Shown piece after piece: positions 19,945 through 29,761 of a stretch of DNA of 64,000 nucleotides. How positions within the stretch are numbered: position 1 is the stretch's first letter; each line of letters opens with the position of its first letter. Where the stretch lies: assembly GCA_028274465.1 (NCBI GenBank), contig CM051455.1, positions 72,767,489-72,831,488 on the forward strand. Direction: 5' to 3'. A program made the translations under genes and the position numbers. The DNA comes from Plantago ovata (Eukaryota; Streptophyta; Magnoliopsida; Lamiales; Plantaginaceae). The notes under the pieces are model-generated. The model ran no database searches. It was not told the origin of the DNA and worked only from the letters and a program-made list of their open reading frames with translations.

Positions 19945-21138
19945 TGATGAACGTGTACTTTACACTTTCATTCGAGTCTTTTTTTCACCAATTTAGCTAT
20001 CCTCTATGTTAATTTAGCTATATTATAGTGCATTTTATTACAATACTGTCACGTTTCCCTTTAGTTTGCATTTTACAGGTTTTAGGTGAAAAACGTGGTT
20101 TTCCGGGCAATTATATTGAAGAGAACGAAGAATCGGTGTTCCGAGGACATTTTTGGAGTATCTAGAAGATTCCGGATGGGATTTGAAGTCTAGGGGTCGA
20201 GTTTGAAGGCTTACAGGTCACTAGAAGGCAAAAACCGAGTCCGAAAAGGAGAAGAAATCCAAAAACGCGTCTCTCGCTGACTGGAACTCCCGGGCGATTC
20301 GCCCGGGATGTGGGGTGGTTCGCCCCACACCAGGCGGTTCGCCCGGTGTGTGGGGCGACTCGCCCCACGCTTGCCGAACTCCTATATATAGTTTCTGTTT
20401 CTCTACGTTTTTTCATACTTTCTCAGACCTTTTTTCATACCTTTCTCATTAGTTTTAGGGAATAATTCTCCTGAGCCTGTTCTGGGAATTGTTAGCATAG
20501 GAGACTATTTTTCTTATCGATTTGGAGCTTGTGAGATCGCGATCCTTCGGAGATTGACAACCTTCGGTAGCATTGTATCTCACGATTTTTCTATTTATAT
20601 TTATATATCTTTCAACATGTTTTCATTCAATCTTGCTATGATTTATGTTGATTGCATGACATCTATGAGTAGCTAAATCTATCGTTGGTGATAGTATGTG
20701 ATTTCTTAGCGAATGGTTCTTAATTATGCATGATGGCGGTAATGCGAATCAGACTTTGAGTTATTGCTTTATTTCTTTGATCTATCTAAGCCCTCTATCT
20801 TCGTAGTGTTGAATTGAACGGAACACATTGGACAATTCATGATCTTAGATCTCTATGCAAAACGATCGGGTACTTCATGCATGATTATTAACCTGCTATG
20901 CTTTGAATGATCATACTATCACTAACTTCCATTATCTTGATAAGAAAAACCTGTGCTAAGTTGTCTGTTGATTTTATAGTTTAAGTTAAATTAGATAAAG
21001 CTAGTTATAGTCCTTAGAGATCGACACTCGAGGTTATTTTACTGCTACACTACGATTTTCGTTGTAGTTGTGAATTGCCTTTGGCTAAAAAAAAAAATTA
21101 TTTGATTAATTCAAATCTGACAAATTCCGGTTCATCTA
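19945..21138 (+). repeat. 3' LTR of element A
   Basis: 1194 bp, TGATGA...TTCATCTA, followed by TSD CTATC. Palindrome cluster at 20289-20368 (four units, e.g. CCCGGGCG-ATT-CGCCCGGG) 15 bp before TATATATA at about 20384. It is nearly identical to the 5' LTR and shows the LINE-free site at about 20617. Predicted ORFs here are not genes. Confidence 0.93.
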
Positions 21139-21347
21139 CTATCACGCAAAATCCTAAGTTCCACTCAAGGCCAAAGCACATTGATATTAAACATCATTTC
21201 ATTAGAGATCATGTGGAAAAAGGAGACATTGAGGTTGTAAAAGTAGGTACTGATGATCAACTTGCGGACATCTTTACCAAGCCCCTACCAGATAATAGGT
21301 TCGCAATGCTAAGGTATAACCTTGGATTGATTGAACTACCTCAATAG
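21139..21347 (+). pseudogene. pol: copia-1 RNase H, C-terminal end
   Basis: The continuation of the RNase H broken at 8620. It reads [20 protein letters not shown], then [21 protein letters not shown] and TKPLPDNRF, the standard C-terminal end of a Ty1/copia polyprotein, and stops at TAG 21345-21347. The copia-2 copy at 26599-26814 is almost the same, which fixes where element A was inserted. Confidence 0.9.
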
Positions 21348-22142
21348 TAAGGGATACATTTGGTAGATTGCTGAAACAGGCATTCAGCAAGCCAAAGTAT
21401 ACTTACATGTACTGTTTATAAAGTCCCTTCCACTCATTTCTTCTAAAAAGAAATGATAGTACACAACATATTTGCTGAAACAGGCATTCAGCAAGTAATT
21501 CCTTCAAACCGGGTATTTGTTAGGAAACTTGATCACTTGTTGAGACGAGTACTCAGTAAAGAAAAACTTTAAAGATTGCTGAAACTGGCATTCAAACAAT
21601 CAAAGATACTGATACAGGTATTCAAGTATCAAGAGAAAAATCTGAGATATTTGATTAAGGATATCTCAATATAAAAAGAATTTGCTGAGACGGGAACTCA
21701 GAAATGTCTTTTGACTTAAAGATATCTGAGATATTTGATTAAGGGGGAATTTCAGCAAATAAGGCTTTTGTTACTTGAAAAGGTAAGTGCCAAAGTCAGA
21801 TTGAATAAAATCGCTGAAAAGATTCTTATTTACTTCAGCAAGCAATTAGCGTTGGAGTAAAAGAGATCAAATCCCGTGAATCAAGGTAAAATCAATTTGT
21901 GACGTTAATCATGGCACAGATAAACTCGCTGTTAATCATGACATGAAATACAATCGTGGCCATTGATTTTAAAGCAGTTTTTGATCCAACGGTTGATATT
22001 ACAAAGAGAAAGTATGCTCTTACAGTTTTTGTTAGTGGTCCACCACGCATTTAATGCAAAAGCTCCACTAACACAAATGAATCTTTGTTTTACCCTTGCT
22101 GAGAACTCAAAACCATTGAGCTTCTCACATAACACAGACACT
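21348..22142 (+). repeat. Hairpin array between pol and accessory gene (copia-1)
   Basis: No gene. Tandem short hairpins with 7-nt loops: stem TTGCTGAA / TTCAGCAA with loop ACAGGCA at 21368-21390 and 21472-21494; TGAG / CTCA at 21541-21555; CTGAG / CTCAG with loop ACGGGAA at about 21684-21700; two decayed copies between. A separate CATTTCTT / AAGAAATG hairpin lies at about 21434-21455. Copia-2 has the same array. Confidence 0.8.
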
Positions 22143-22150
22143 ATATAAAT
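22143..22150 (+). promoter_or_regulatory. Possible internal TATA box before accessory gene (copia-1)
   Basis: TATATAAA in a context shared with copia-2 (27593-27600), 150 bp before the accessory ATG. Surrounding sequence recalls the copia LTR promoter (GCATT(T/A)AATGCAAA upstream in both). Confidence 0.4.
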
Positions 22151-22296
22151 GAAGAGTTAGAGAAAGACAAAATTCTTTAACTCACATTTCCTTTCACTGT
22201 AATTTCTCTAGCCTGTGCTCTGAATTCACTGTACCTCCGGTCAAAAAGGAAAAACTCTTTTTCGTACATTTTTAAAATCCTCCTACTATATAAGAG

Positions 22297-22928
22297 ATGA
22301 CTCCCAAGAGACAAACCTCCAAGACCTCAAAATCATCAAAGGCAGCCAGTGCTGGAAAAAGCACTACTCCGGTTGAAAATCCAGCAACAAACACAATAAA
22401 AATTGTGCTGAAAAACGACCGTATAACCGAAAGACCCATCCCGCCTGCATATCTCAACACTGCAAAGTGTGAGCAGATGATGTAGTGGGGCGGATTTGCC
22501 AAAGAGAAGTACATTCGATACTTCTATGAACAAGATTTGGACGAAGAAAACGAAGAGGCGTTGAACTTGATTAATCAACAAGGCCTTCTTTTATTCGTTA
22601 CTGCTCGCACTAAGAAAGTGAGCATGCTGGACACAATGGAATTCTACAACAATGCAGAAATCCAAACCCTTACTGACGGACAAGGAGTCATTGAAAAAGT
22701 GATTTCTACCTCAGTTCAAGGAGTGCAAATCATCCTGAAATGGATTGATTTAGCAAACATCTTTCAGATTCCAACTACTGGAACCGAAGATGACATCATT
22801 GTCACTGATGAAGAAATTTAAGCCTTCTACAGTGATGTCAGAAATGAAAGAATGAAGAAAGGCGAGATTGCTTCCGTGACTTGGACAAAGTACTTATTAC
22901 CTCTGCCATTCACTTGGTCTGGTAGCTT
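22297..22928 (+). pseudogene. copia-1 accessory gene, 5' part only
   Basis: First exon of the accessory gene known in full length from copia-2. It begins MTPKRQTSKTSKSSKAAS, a basic Ser/Thr/Lys-rich tail, then KEKYIRYFYEQDLDEENEEA, MLDTMEFYNNAEIQTL and ILKWIDLANIFQIPTTG. TAG at 22483-22485 and TAA at 22819-22821 break the frame. Past 22928 the coding sequence is replaced by the end of a copia LTR, so the rest of the gene was deleted, probably by recombination. The function is not known. Confidence 0.75.
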
Positions 22929-23088
22929 GCGCTTGCTGAGAAAGTTAAGTACCGGCAAACTCATTACTGAAAAGTAATAAGTACTTGCTTAGAAAGTTTT
23001 TAAACGAAGAATGTTTGAAAAGACTATTCACCCCCCCCCCCTCTAGTCTTTTCTTGTTGTTTAAAGGGACCAACAAGTGGTATCAGAG
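22929..23088 (+). repeat. copia-2 5' LTR end and primer binding site
   Basis: The 3' terminal 147 bp of a copia LTR, ending GGGACCAACA at 23075, followed by AG and TGGTATCAGAG (23078-23088), the initiator-Met tRNA primer site of Ty1/copia elements. The upstream part of the LTR is missing; the sequence joins the copia-1 accessory gene directly. A C13 run occurs inside. Confidence 0.88.
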
Positions 23089-23240
23089 ATGGAGTGTAAC
23101 GACCCGGCCCACTAACGGGCCGAGACCCAGCCCAACGGGCCGGCAAGATTACTCATGGGCGCTCTCCGGGGTGATATGCTGGCCCCACAGACCAAAACGA
23201 GTTCTAATCCGCGCACTTTGTCCTCACTCGTGCGCGCACC

Positions 23241-23310
23241 GGGAACTTCCCAGTGGGTCACCCATCCTAGAATTGCTCCAGATCAAGCACGCTTAACTCT
23301 GAAGTTCTTC
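23241..23310 (-). other. 5S rRNA-like segment in left Cassandra LTR
   Basis: On the minus strand AGTTAAGCGTGCTTG, then TAGGATGGGTGACC and CTGGGAAGTTCC follow plant 5S rRNA over its A-box to C-box part, with changes between them. It is part of the Cassandra LTR and probably supplies an RNA polymerase III promoter, not a real 5S gene. Confidence 0.9.
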
Positions 23311-23730
23311 TAGGTGGATTCCCGAAAAGAAAGGTGCACCTTGATGGTATGAGTAGCGTTCTCAACCCTTTTAAGCCTCTGAAATCTGGGGAGTTACAAT
23401 CACCCCCTCTTAAATTGCGCAACGTCCTCGTTGTGCGCTGTCCCGAGACCAACCATCCGTGCAGGATTCTAGAGGTGGCCCCTCCAGGCTCAAGAGGTGG
23501 CTCCCACCGTCGATACGGTGTAGCACTTTGCCCCGGATGGCACTTAGTTCCTGCAGTTCCGGATAGTCCCGCTCTGATACCACTTGTAACGACCCGGCCC
23601 ACTAACGGGCCGAGACCCAGCCCAACGGTCCGGCAAGATTACTCATGGGCGCTCTCCGGGGTGATATGCTGGCCCCACAGACCAACACGAGTTCTAATCC
23701 GCGCACTTTGTCCTCACTCGTGCGCGCACC

Positions 23731-23800
23731 GGGAACTTCCCAGTGGGTCACCCATCCTAGAATTGCTCCAGAGCAAGCACGCTTAACTCTGAAGTTCTTC
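23731..23800 (-). other. 5S rRNA-like segment in right Cassandra LTR
   Basis: Second LTR copy of the same 5S-like block (AGTTAAGCGTGCTTG, GGATGGGTGACC, GGGAAGTTCC). It differs from the left copy by single bases. This is the 5' LTR in the element's own direction, so it would drive transcription. Confidence 0.9.
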
Positions 23801-23984
23801 TAGGTGGATTCCCGAAAAGAAAGGTGCACCTTGATGGTATGAGTAGCGTTCTCAACCCTTTTAAGCCTCTGAAATCTGGGGCGTTACATGGAGGTTCTTT
23901 AACCTTCAACACTGAACCTAGATCCCCTTAGGTGCTTTCCGTAAAATCACTCTCACTTGATCAGTTTGGTACTCATTTGCTGAC

Positions 23985-25164
23985 ATGATGTCTTTAGGAG
24001 ATGCTCCCTTGCTGGAGCTGAAAAACTACGAAAAATGGCGAAACAACATGATGCTACATCTTGAGGCCATTAGTGATGAGATTGTTACCGTCATTAATGA
24101 TGGACCTATCAAAATCACTAAGTTTGAAAGAATTATTCCTCACAAAACCACAGAAGCCGGAAAGGAAACTATCTTAGGCGAACCAGTTGATACTGTCGTT
24201 CCAAAACCAAGAGCGGAATGGACTTCCGGCGAAACCAAGAGACTCCGTCTTGATGGCCAAGCAAGAAACATCATCATTCAATCAACTCCGGAGACTATAC
24301 AGTGCAAACTGTGGGGGTGCTAAAACTACTAAGGAAGCTTGGAAAATGGTTCAAGATCTTTGTGCTGGATCTGACAAAACCAAGGAAAACAAACTCGAAG
24401 TGCTGAAGTTAAAGTTCCAGAACTTTAAACAAAGTACAAATGAGTCACTTGAAGACTTGGACTTCAGATTCACAACTCTAGTTAGTGAGATGGCAGCCTT
24501 GGATGTTGGAAATCTTTACTCAGATTCTGAGAAGGTGAAAACCATCATCTGAAGTCTGAACCAAGAATGGATTCACACTCAGAACTTCTACTACAATCAA
24601 GGAATGCCAGACATTACACTAACAGATTTGTTCTCTCATCTTGCTACTGTCAACTACGAGACAAAGCAAAGAGAAAATGTGTTTGCTGAAAAATCGAACA
24701 TTGCTCTTGCTGCAAAGTCGTCATCTTCTGAAAAGAAGAATGATAAAGAGCCTGCTGATGAAAATGCTTTGGTTGTTAAAAACAAGAAGAAATTCATTAG
24801 TACGGAACTTGAAAGGCGAAAAGCAAAAGAGAAGCTGAAAAAGCATCTTGGTAACAACTACCATAAGTACAAAAATGAGACTAGCTCGATGAACAAGCAA
24901 GCTCAGCAAGAAACCTCATCAAAAGAACCAGCAGTTGGAAATGATCTCTGCTTTTACTGCAAAAAGCCTGGACACATCAAAGCAAATTGTCCTTTGCTGA
25001 AAGACAAATCTGCTGAAAGGAAGAAGAAGTTCAAAAGAGCTTTTATTGCTAAAGAAAAAAGAAGCTTCAAGCAAAAATCGATGCATTATGCATTGATACT
25101 AGCTCCGAAGACAGTGAGGATGAAAGCTCAGACACTGACGATGAAGAAGCCACTCTTGACGTAG
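23985..25164 (+). pseudogene. gag: copia-2 gag with intact CCHC knuckle
   Basis: Starts at ATG 23985 (MMSLGDAPLLELKNYEKWRN), giving the N-terminus lost from copia-1. UBN2-type gag. A frameshift at about 24310 (GGGGGTGC replacing a TTGGTTGCC-like stretch) and TGA at 24550-24552 (Arg in copia-1) break it. The frame from 24604 carries the zinc knuckle CFYCKKPGHIKANC (24950-24991, all four ligands present) and ends at 25164. Expected to package element RNA; here it is dead. Confidence 0.88.
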
Positions 25165-25193
25165 AGATTGGAAAGGAAGTTTATGGAATAGCC

Positions 25194-26217
25194 ATGGAAG
25201 CTTATCCAGATGTGTCAAACTATGATTTCTGCCTCATGGTCGGTCAGGTAAACAATCCTACCTCTGACTCTGACTCAGAAAGTGAAGACGAGATTGACCT
25301 TGACAAGATTCAAGGAGAAATCGAAAGATTTGAGAATGCTCTGAGCAAACAGCAAGAGAAACTACATAATGCTGAAACTCTGACCAAGCAGACTACTGAA
25401 AAGTATGTCTTGCTGAAGGAAGAGACAGAAGAGAAGGATGCTGAAATAAGGCGTCTTAAGAAGTTGATTGCTGAAGCTACAGAAAAGAATTCTCAAATGG
25501 CAATGGAATTGGAAGAGTATCAGTCCTCAATTCTAAAGTTACTTGCTGAAATCCAAGAGATGAAAAAGATGAAAATCAATTTCAAATCTTATGCTGATGC
25601 AAGTAATACGCTTACTGAACTAAACTCTTATTTGAGAGATCCATCTCAGAAACAAGACTTTAAAAGGAAAACAGGTTGCTGAGAAGCAAACTGTAAAGAA
25701 AAAGGATGATGTAAAGCATTCCGGCAAACAAGTTGCTGAAAAGCAATTTGTTAAGTCAAAAGGCAAGATTACTAAAAGTAATCAGAAGACCTTTGCTGAC
25801 AAACCTGAATCATGTAAGGTTGCTGACACAAAAGCTCAGCATTCTCCGAAAAGTGGACTCGGTTTCAAAACCAAGCAAAGTCAACTTTTTCACGAGTATA
25901 AGCAAAGTTAGCAAAGATACTTCAAAGAGATGAACAAAATCAAGCCTAAGAGTTCTAAAAAGACTCAAAATGCTAGGGCTAGAAGGAACCTTGCTAGAAA
26001 AGAACTCACTGAAAAGTATGTTCAGCAAAAAGGTCAACCGAGCAAGACACCACATCAGAAAGTGCACTTGATCAGCACGAATCAAAAGTCTTTTGGCTCA
26101 AAACCTTCTAGTTCCTCAGCAAGTAGAAAACAAGTCAAAGTTGAAAAACTTAAGACTTGGGTTTCCACTGGACGCATTCTTGAACCTTGTAATGGACATC
26201 CAATATTGGATAATTAA
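25194..26217 (+). pseudogene. copia-2 gag-pol linker, coiled coil
   Basis: Coiled-coil segment like copia-1 (LSKQQEKLHNAETLTKQTTE, EEKDAEIRRLKKLIAEATEK) up to 25682, where a deletion of roughly 170 bp relative to copia-1 shifts the frame. The basic tail continues in other frames to a stop at 26217 (ARRNLARKELTEKYVQQKGQ). One internal TAG interrupts it near 25910. Confidence 0.75.
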
Positions 26218-26222
26218 CTTGT

Positions 26223-26598
26223 TTGCTCTTGATTGTGCAGACTTCAGCCACAGAGACAAGCGATGCAATCTGGCACTTTGACAGTGGTTGTGGAAAGCAC
26301 ATGACTGGCAACAAGAATAACCTTATAAACTATAGACGGTGGTCTAAAGGTCCAACAATAAGGTTTGCTGGTGGAGGCTCTGGTTCTACAAAAGGCTTTG
26401 CTGACGTGAAGTTAGGATGCATTACCATTACGTGAGTTCTTTATGTCAAAAATCTCAAGTTTAATCTTTTCAGCATGAGTCAGTTTGCTGACAAAGGATA
26501 TTTCATCAAAATCAAAATTGATGAATGTAAACTTATAGATTTCGAGACAAAGAAGGTTATTATGGTTGCAAGAAGATCAGGAGGCTTGTACTACGAGT
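26223..26598 (+). pseudogene. pol: copia-2 protease, cut by pol deletion
   Basis: Protease with IWHFDSGCGKHMTG and RFAGGGSGSTKGFADV. A TGA at about 26434 replaces an Arg codon of copia-1 (CGA or AGA), then NLKFNLFSMSQFADKGYF continues. After RRSGGLY the sequence jumps straight to the RNase H segment at about 26598. About 3.4 kb of pol (pre-integrase, integrase, RT and most of RNase H) is missing compared with copia-1. Confidence 0.85.
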
Positions 26599-26817
26599 GC
26601 TATTGCTATTACGCAAAATCCTAAGTTTCACTCAAGGACCAAACACATTGATATTAGACATCATTTCATTAGAGATCATGTGGAAAAGGGAGATATTGAG
26701 GTTGTCAAAGTAGGTACTGATGATCAACTTGCTGACATCTTTACCAAGCCGCTACCAGATAATAGATTCCATATGCTAAGGTATAACCTTGGATTGATTG
26801 AATTACCTCAATAAAGG
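26599..26817 (+). pseudogene. pol: copia-2 RNase H C-terminal remnant
   Basis: The frame reads [20 protein letters not shown] to [19 protein letters not shown] and ends in TAA. This is only the last 70 or so residues of the polyprotein, joined to the protease by the deletion. The uninterrupted SAIAITQNPKF shows the pre-insertion sequence of the element A site in copia-1. Confidence 0.88.
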
Positions 26818-27592
26818 ATACAATTGGCAGAATGCTGAAACATGTATTCAGCAAGCCAAAGTATTCTTACTTCATTAAAATCTCCTTCCACTAATTTCTT
26901 CTAAGAAATGATAGGTCACTACATGATTGCTGAAACAGGCATTCAGCAAGTAATTCCTTCAAAACGAGTATTTGTTAGGAAACTTGATCACTTTCTGAGA
27001 CAAGCACTCAGTAAGAGAAAAACCTTAAAGATTGCTGAAACGGGTATTCAGACAATCAAAGATATTGAAATAGGTATTCAAGTATCAAGGGAATATTCTG
27101 AGACGGGAACTCGGAAAAGATCAAAACTCATTTCTCATATTTTACCAAAAGATATCTCAAGTATAAAAAGAATTTACTGATACGGGAACTCAGAAATGTC
27201 TTTTAAACTTAAGAAAATATGAGATGTCTGAGTAAGGGGGACTTTTCAGCAAGTAACAATGCTATGAATACAAACTCGCTGAAAAGATTCTTGTTTATTT
27301 CAGCAAGCAATCAAATCCCATAAATCTCAGTAAAATCAATTTGTGACGTTAATCGGGCACAGATAAACTCGTAATAATCATGACATGAAATACAATCGTG
27401 GCCATTGATTAAAAGGAGTTATTAATCTAACGGTTAACATTACAAAGAGAGAGAGTGCTCTGACGGTTTTTGTTAGTGGGCAACTACACATTTAATGCAA
27501 AGGCTCCACTAACGCCTTTGTTTCTCTGTTTTTACCCTTCTGAAAACTCAAATCGATTGAGTTTCTCACACATCAGAGACACTATATAAAGA
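26818..27592 (+). repeat. Hairpin array between pol and accessory gene (copia-2)
   Basis: No gene. Seven hairpins, each with a 7-nt loop: GCTGAA / TTCAGC (26834-26852, loop ACATGTA); TTGCTGAA / TTCAGCAA (26927-26949, ACAGGCA); CTGAG / CTCAG (26995-27011, ACAAGCA); CTGAA / TTCAG (27035-27051, ACGGGTA); TTGAA / TTCAA (27065-27081, ATAGGTA); CTGAG / CTCGG (27098-27114, ACGGGAA); CTGAT / CTCAG (27177-27193, ACGGGAA). Two stem positions change in both arms together. Confidence 0.85.
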
Positions 27593-27600
27593 AGGAGTTA
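27593..27600 (+). promoter_or_regulatory. Possible internal TATA box before accessory gene (copia-2)
   Basis: TATATAAA 70 bp before the accessory ATG at 27671, conserved with copia-1. Upstream ATTTAATGCAAAGGCTCCAC is similar to the LTR stretch at about 32005, which also precedes a TATA box. The second TATATAAA at 27660-27667 is too near the ATG to serve it. Confidence 0.45.
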
Positions 27601-29687
27601 GAGAAATGACAAAATTCTTTAACTCACACATCTTCCTTTTTCGTACACACATTTCTCTCTATATAAAGAAATGGCACCAAAGAGACAGTCATCTAAGACC
27701 TCAAAGTCGTCTAAGGTTGACAGTGCTGAAAAACGCACTGCTCCGGTGACTACTCCGGCGACTAACACAACTAAAGTTGTGTTGAAAAACGATAGAATCA
27801 CAGAAAAACCCTTGCCTCCCTCATATCTTGACACTGAAAAGTGTGAAATGATGATGCAATGGGGTGGTTTCGCAAAAGAGAAGTATATCCGATACTTCTA
27901 TGAACAAGAACTAGACGGTGACAATGAAGAGGCTCTTGACTTCATCAAGCAGCAAGGCCTCATTCATTTTATAACTGCTCGCCCTAAGCAAGTGAGCATG
28001 TTGGATACAATGGAGTTCTACAATAATGCAGAAATCCAGTCCCTAACTGATAGTCAAGGGGTCACTGAAAAAGTGATCTTTACTACAGTTCAGAACACGC
28101 AAATCGTCCTGAAATGGACTGATTTAGCGGAAATCTTTCAGATTCCAACCACTGGAACTGAATATGACATCACTGCCACTGATGAAGAGATAGAAGCCTT
28201 CTACAGTGATGTCATAAATGAGAAAATGAAGAAAGGAGAGATTGCTCCTGTGACTTGGACAAAGCACGTTAAGAGAAAGCATCTTTGCCATTCACTTGGT
28301 CTAGTAGCTCTGCTACTAATCAAAGTCTTAGACTCTCAAGTTGGAGGAATAGACCAAGTAGGCTTGAGAAGGTGGCCGCTGCTGATGCATATCTATGAGA
28401 ACAAAACGGAGCTCAACTGGGCTAAGTACATTTTCAACAGACTTGTTGATTGTGTTACTAAGTTCAAGGTTAAGGTTGAAGACAACAAGGTCTCACCTAC
28501 CTTCCGAGTCATGTATGGACTGAAGATATGCTTTATCCTTGAACATTTCAGGATTCAGCTGAGAAACCCATTGCCAATCAAAAATCTGTATGCAATGTGG
28601 GAAGAGCATTCTACAAGCAGAATGTACCTAAGACTGCTGGCAAGAAACTCGAAAAATCAAAGAAGACAACAGCTGCAAATGTTGTCAGCACAAGCCAGCA
28701 AGAAAGGTATACAACAGCTGCAGATGAAACTGCTGTAGATGGTGACAGAGATGAAACTGTTGTAGATGGTGATCATGCTAACACCACTACACCCGTTGCT
28801 GAAAATGCAACTACTGACGCCTCTGCTGGGAAACTGGAAAAATCCAAGAAGAAAAAGAGGAAAGCTGATGATGACACTCAGACTGCAGCGTCATCAGCAA
28901 ACCCCGTCCCCAAGAGAAAAAGGACAAATAACCCAACAAAGAAAACACTGGCTCGCAAGTCAGTACCAATTGTCCATGATCTCTCGGACGATTCCCAAGC
29001 AGTTGCTGAAAAGCAAACTCCAATAGATGTTGACAAGGTGGTTACTGAAACCTATGTCAGCAACGTTAAGTGTTTGCGGAAGCCTTCAACAATCAACTCA
29101 ATGTTGATTCATCTACTGTGAATAGACCACAAGGCAGTGGAAATGAAATTCCTGCCGCAATCCCAAATATCTACATTGTAGATAATCTTGATGATCAGAC
29201 TCTGGAACCAGTGACTGATATCGCTTCTGACATAAGAATCGCGGCACTTGCTAAAGCTGCCGTTGCTGAAAAGATGGTTGGTGAACAAGCAACTCATCAA
29301 GTTGCTGAAGAACCAGTTGCTGAGACCGCAATGGTTCAAGTCCCAGAGGTTGCTGAAACAACACAAGAAGCATTATTCGACGACGCATCTCGTGATGCTG
29401 AGAATACTAGCCCCAGTTCACCAAAGACATCAATTGATAAAGTTCAACTTGCGCTGGAAGAAATAATCCATCAAATGGAGTTGGATATTGAAGAAACATC
29501 CAACAAATCAATCGATGTTTTAGATGCTTCTGCTCAACTTGTCATTTTAGAGACAAGGGAGATTGCTGAAACCGCACAGCTTTCTCAAACAGAGCAAGCA
29601 AAGAAGTCTGCTGAAGAAACAGTCCCAGAAACTGAAGAAGCTGTTATTGCTGAAAGGACTGAGCCACAACCTGTCCTTCTTCAGCAG

Positions 29688-29761
29688 GTACTTAACTCAA
29701 CCATTAGCAAATCTTCACTTCTGAAACTCAATCTTTTGCTAATATTATGATTTCTCTACAC
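29688..29761 (+). other. Intron A of copia-2 accessory gene (acceptor mutated)
   Basis: Donor CAGCAG|GTACTTAAC; 74 nt, AT-rich; pyrimidine tail TTTCTCTACA then C, so AG is AC here. The copia-3 copy keeps TTTCTCTACAG. Phase 0. It contains an in-frame stop. Confidence 0.65.

Larger units (their letters stand above)
8621..21138 (+). mobile_element. Element A: complete Ty3 retrotransposon (Athila/Tat-like), with LINE in 5' LTR
   Basis: Full-length Ty3 element inserted into copia-1 RNase H with target duplication CTATC at 8616-8620 and 21139-21143. It starts TGATGA; the right terminus reads TTCATCTA instead of TTCATCA. Internal order is primer site, gag, protease, RT, RNase H, integrase, long 3' UTR, polypurine tract, 3' LTR. 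The protease motif LDLGATINLMP and the Asp-tRNA primer site resemble the Athila group. A LINE in the 5' LTR accounts for its 4.16-kb span. Stops and frameshifts in pol show it is no longer autonomous. Confidence 0.93.
1791..22928 (+). mobile_element. copia-1: decayed Ty1/copia element, probably Sirevirus-like
   Basis: Ty1/copia domain order: UBN2-type gag, CCHC knuckle, coiled coil, DSG protease, GAG-pre-integrase, integrase, RT with YVDD, RNase H, then a non-coding hairpin array and an accessory gene. The 5' LTR and the first gag residues are missing; copia-2 shows what precedes. Two Ty3 insertions with perfect 5-bp target duplications split it: a solo LTR at 5655-6940 and element A at 8621-21138. 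The right part breaks off inside the accessory gene at about 22928, where the 3' end of a copia LTR begins. The long coiled-coil gag and downstream gene fit the Sirevirus lineage, but no phylogeny was run. Confidence 0.85.
23095..23888 (-). mobile_element. Cassandra-type TRIM with 304-bp LTRs
   Basis: Two direct repeats of 304 bp (23095-23398 and 23585-23888), each TGTAAC...GTTACA, with TSD TGGAG at 23090-23094 and 23889-23893. The 186-bp middle has, on the minus strand, a primer site TGGTATCAGAGC (23582-23571) 2 nt from the right-hand LTR and a purine tract (23412-23399, AAGAGGGGGTGAT) against the left-hand LTR, so it reads minus. No coding capacity. The LTRs contain 5S rRNA-like sequence, the hallmark of Cassandra elements in plants. 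The long ORFs predicted across it are repeat artefacts. Confidence 0.96.

Noticed and set aside
22285-22297. TATATAAG just before the accessory ATG as promoter
   Set aside because: It lies only a few bases from the ATG (also 27660-27667 in copia-2), too close to direct transcription of that start; the upstream TATATAAA is the better candidate.
23241-23310. A functional 5S rRNA gene
   Set aside because: Only part of 5S is present, with substitutions and inside LTRs bounded by TGTAAC and GTTACA; it is the Cassandra promoter block.
23334-23786. 150-codon ORF across the Cassandra element
   Set aside because: It is a by-product of the GC-rich LTR repeats and 5S-like sequence; TRIMs have no coding capacity and no family resemblance is seen.
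26818-27200. CRISPR-like array
   Set aside because: Units are imperfect hairpins of varied sequence with irregular spacing in a plant retrotransposon; no constant repeat or unique spacers.
28470-28551. A fourth intron in the copia accessory gene (AAG|GTTAAGG to CATTTCAG)
   Set aside because: It would restore the frame at phase 0 and copia-3 has GTAAAG there, but the interval encodes SPTFRVMYGLKICFILEHF, which resembles the end of the conserved domain (FPHLITAMCEKANVP in D). An indel is as likely, so I did not list it.
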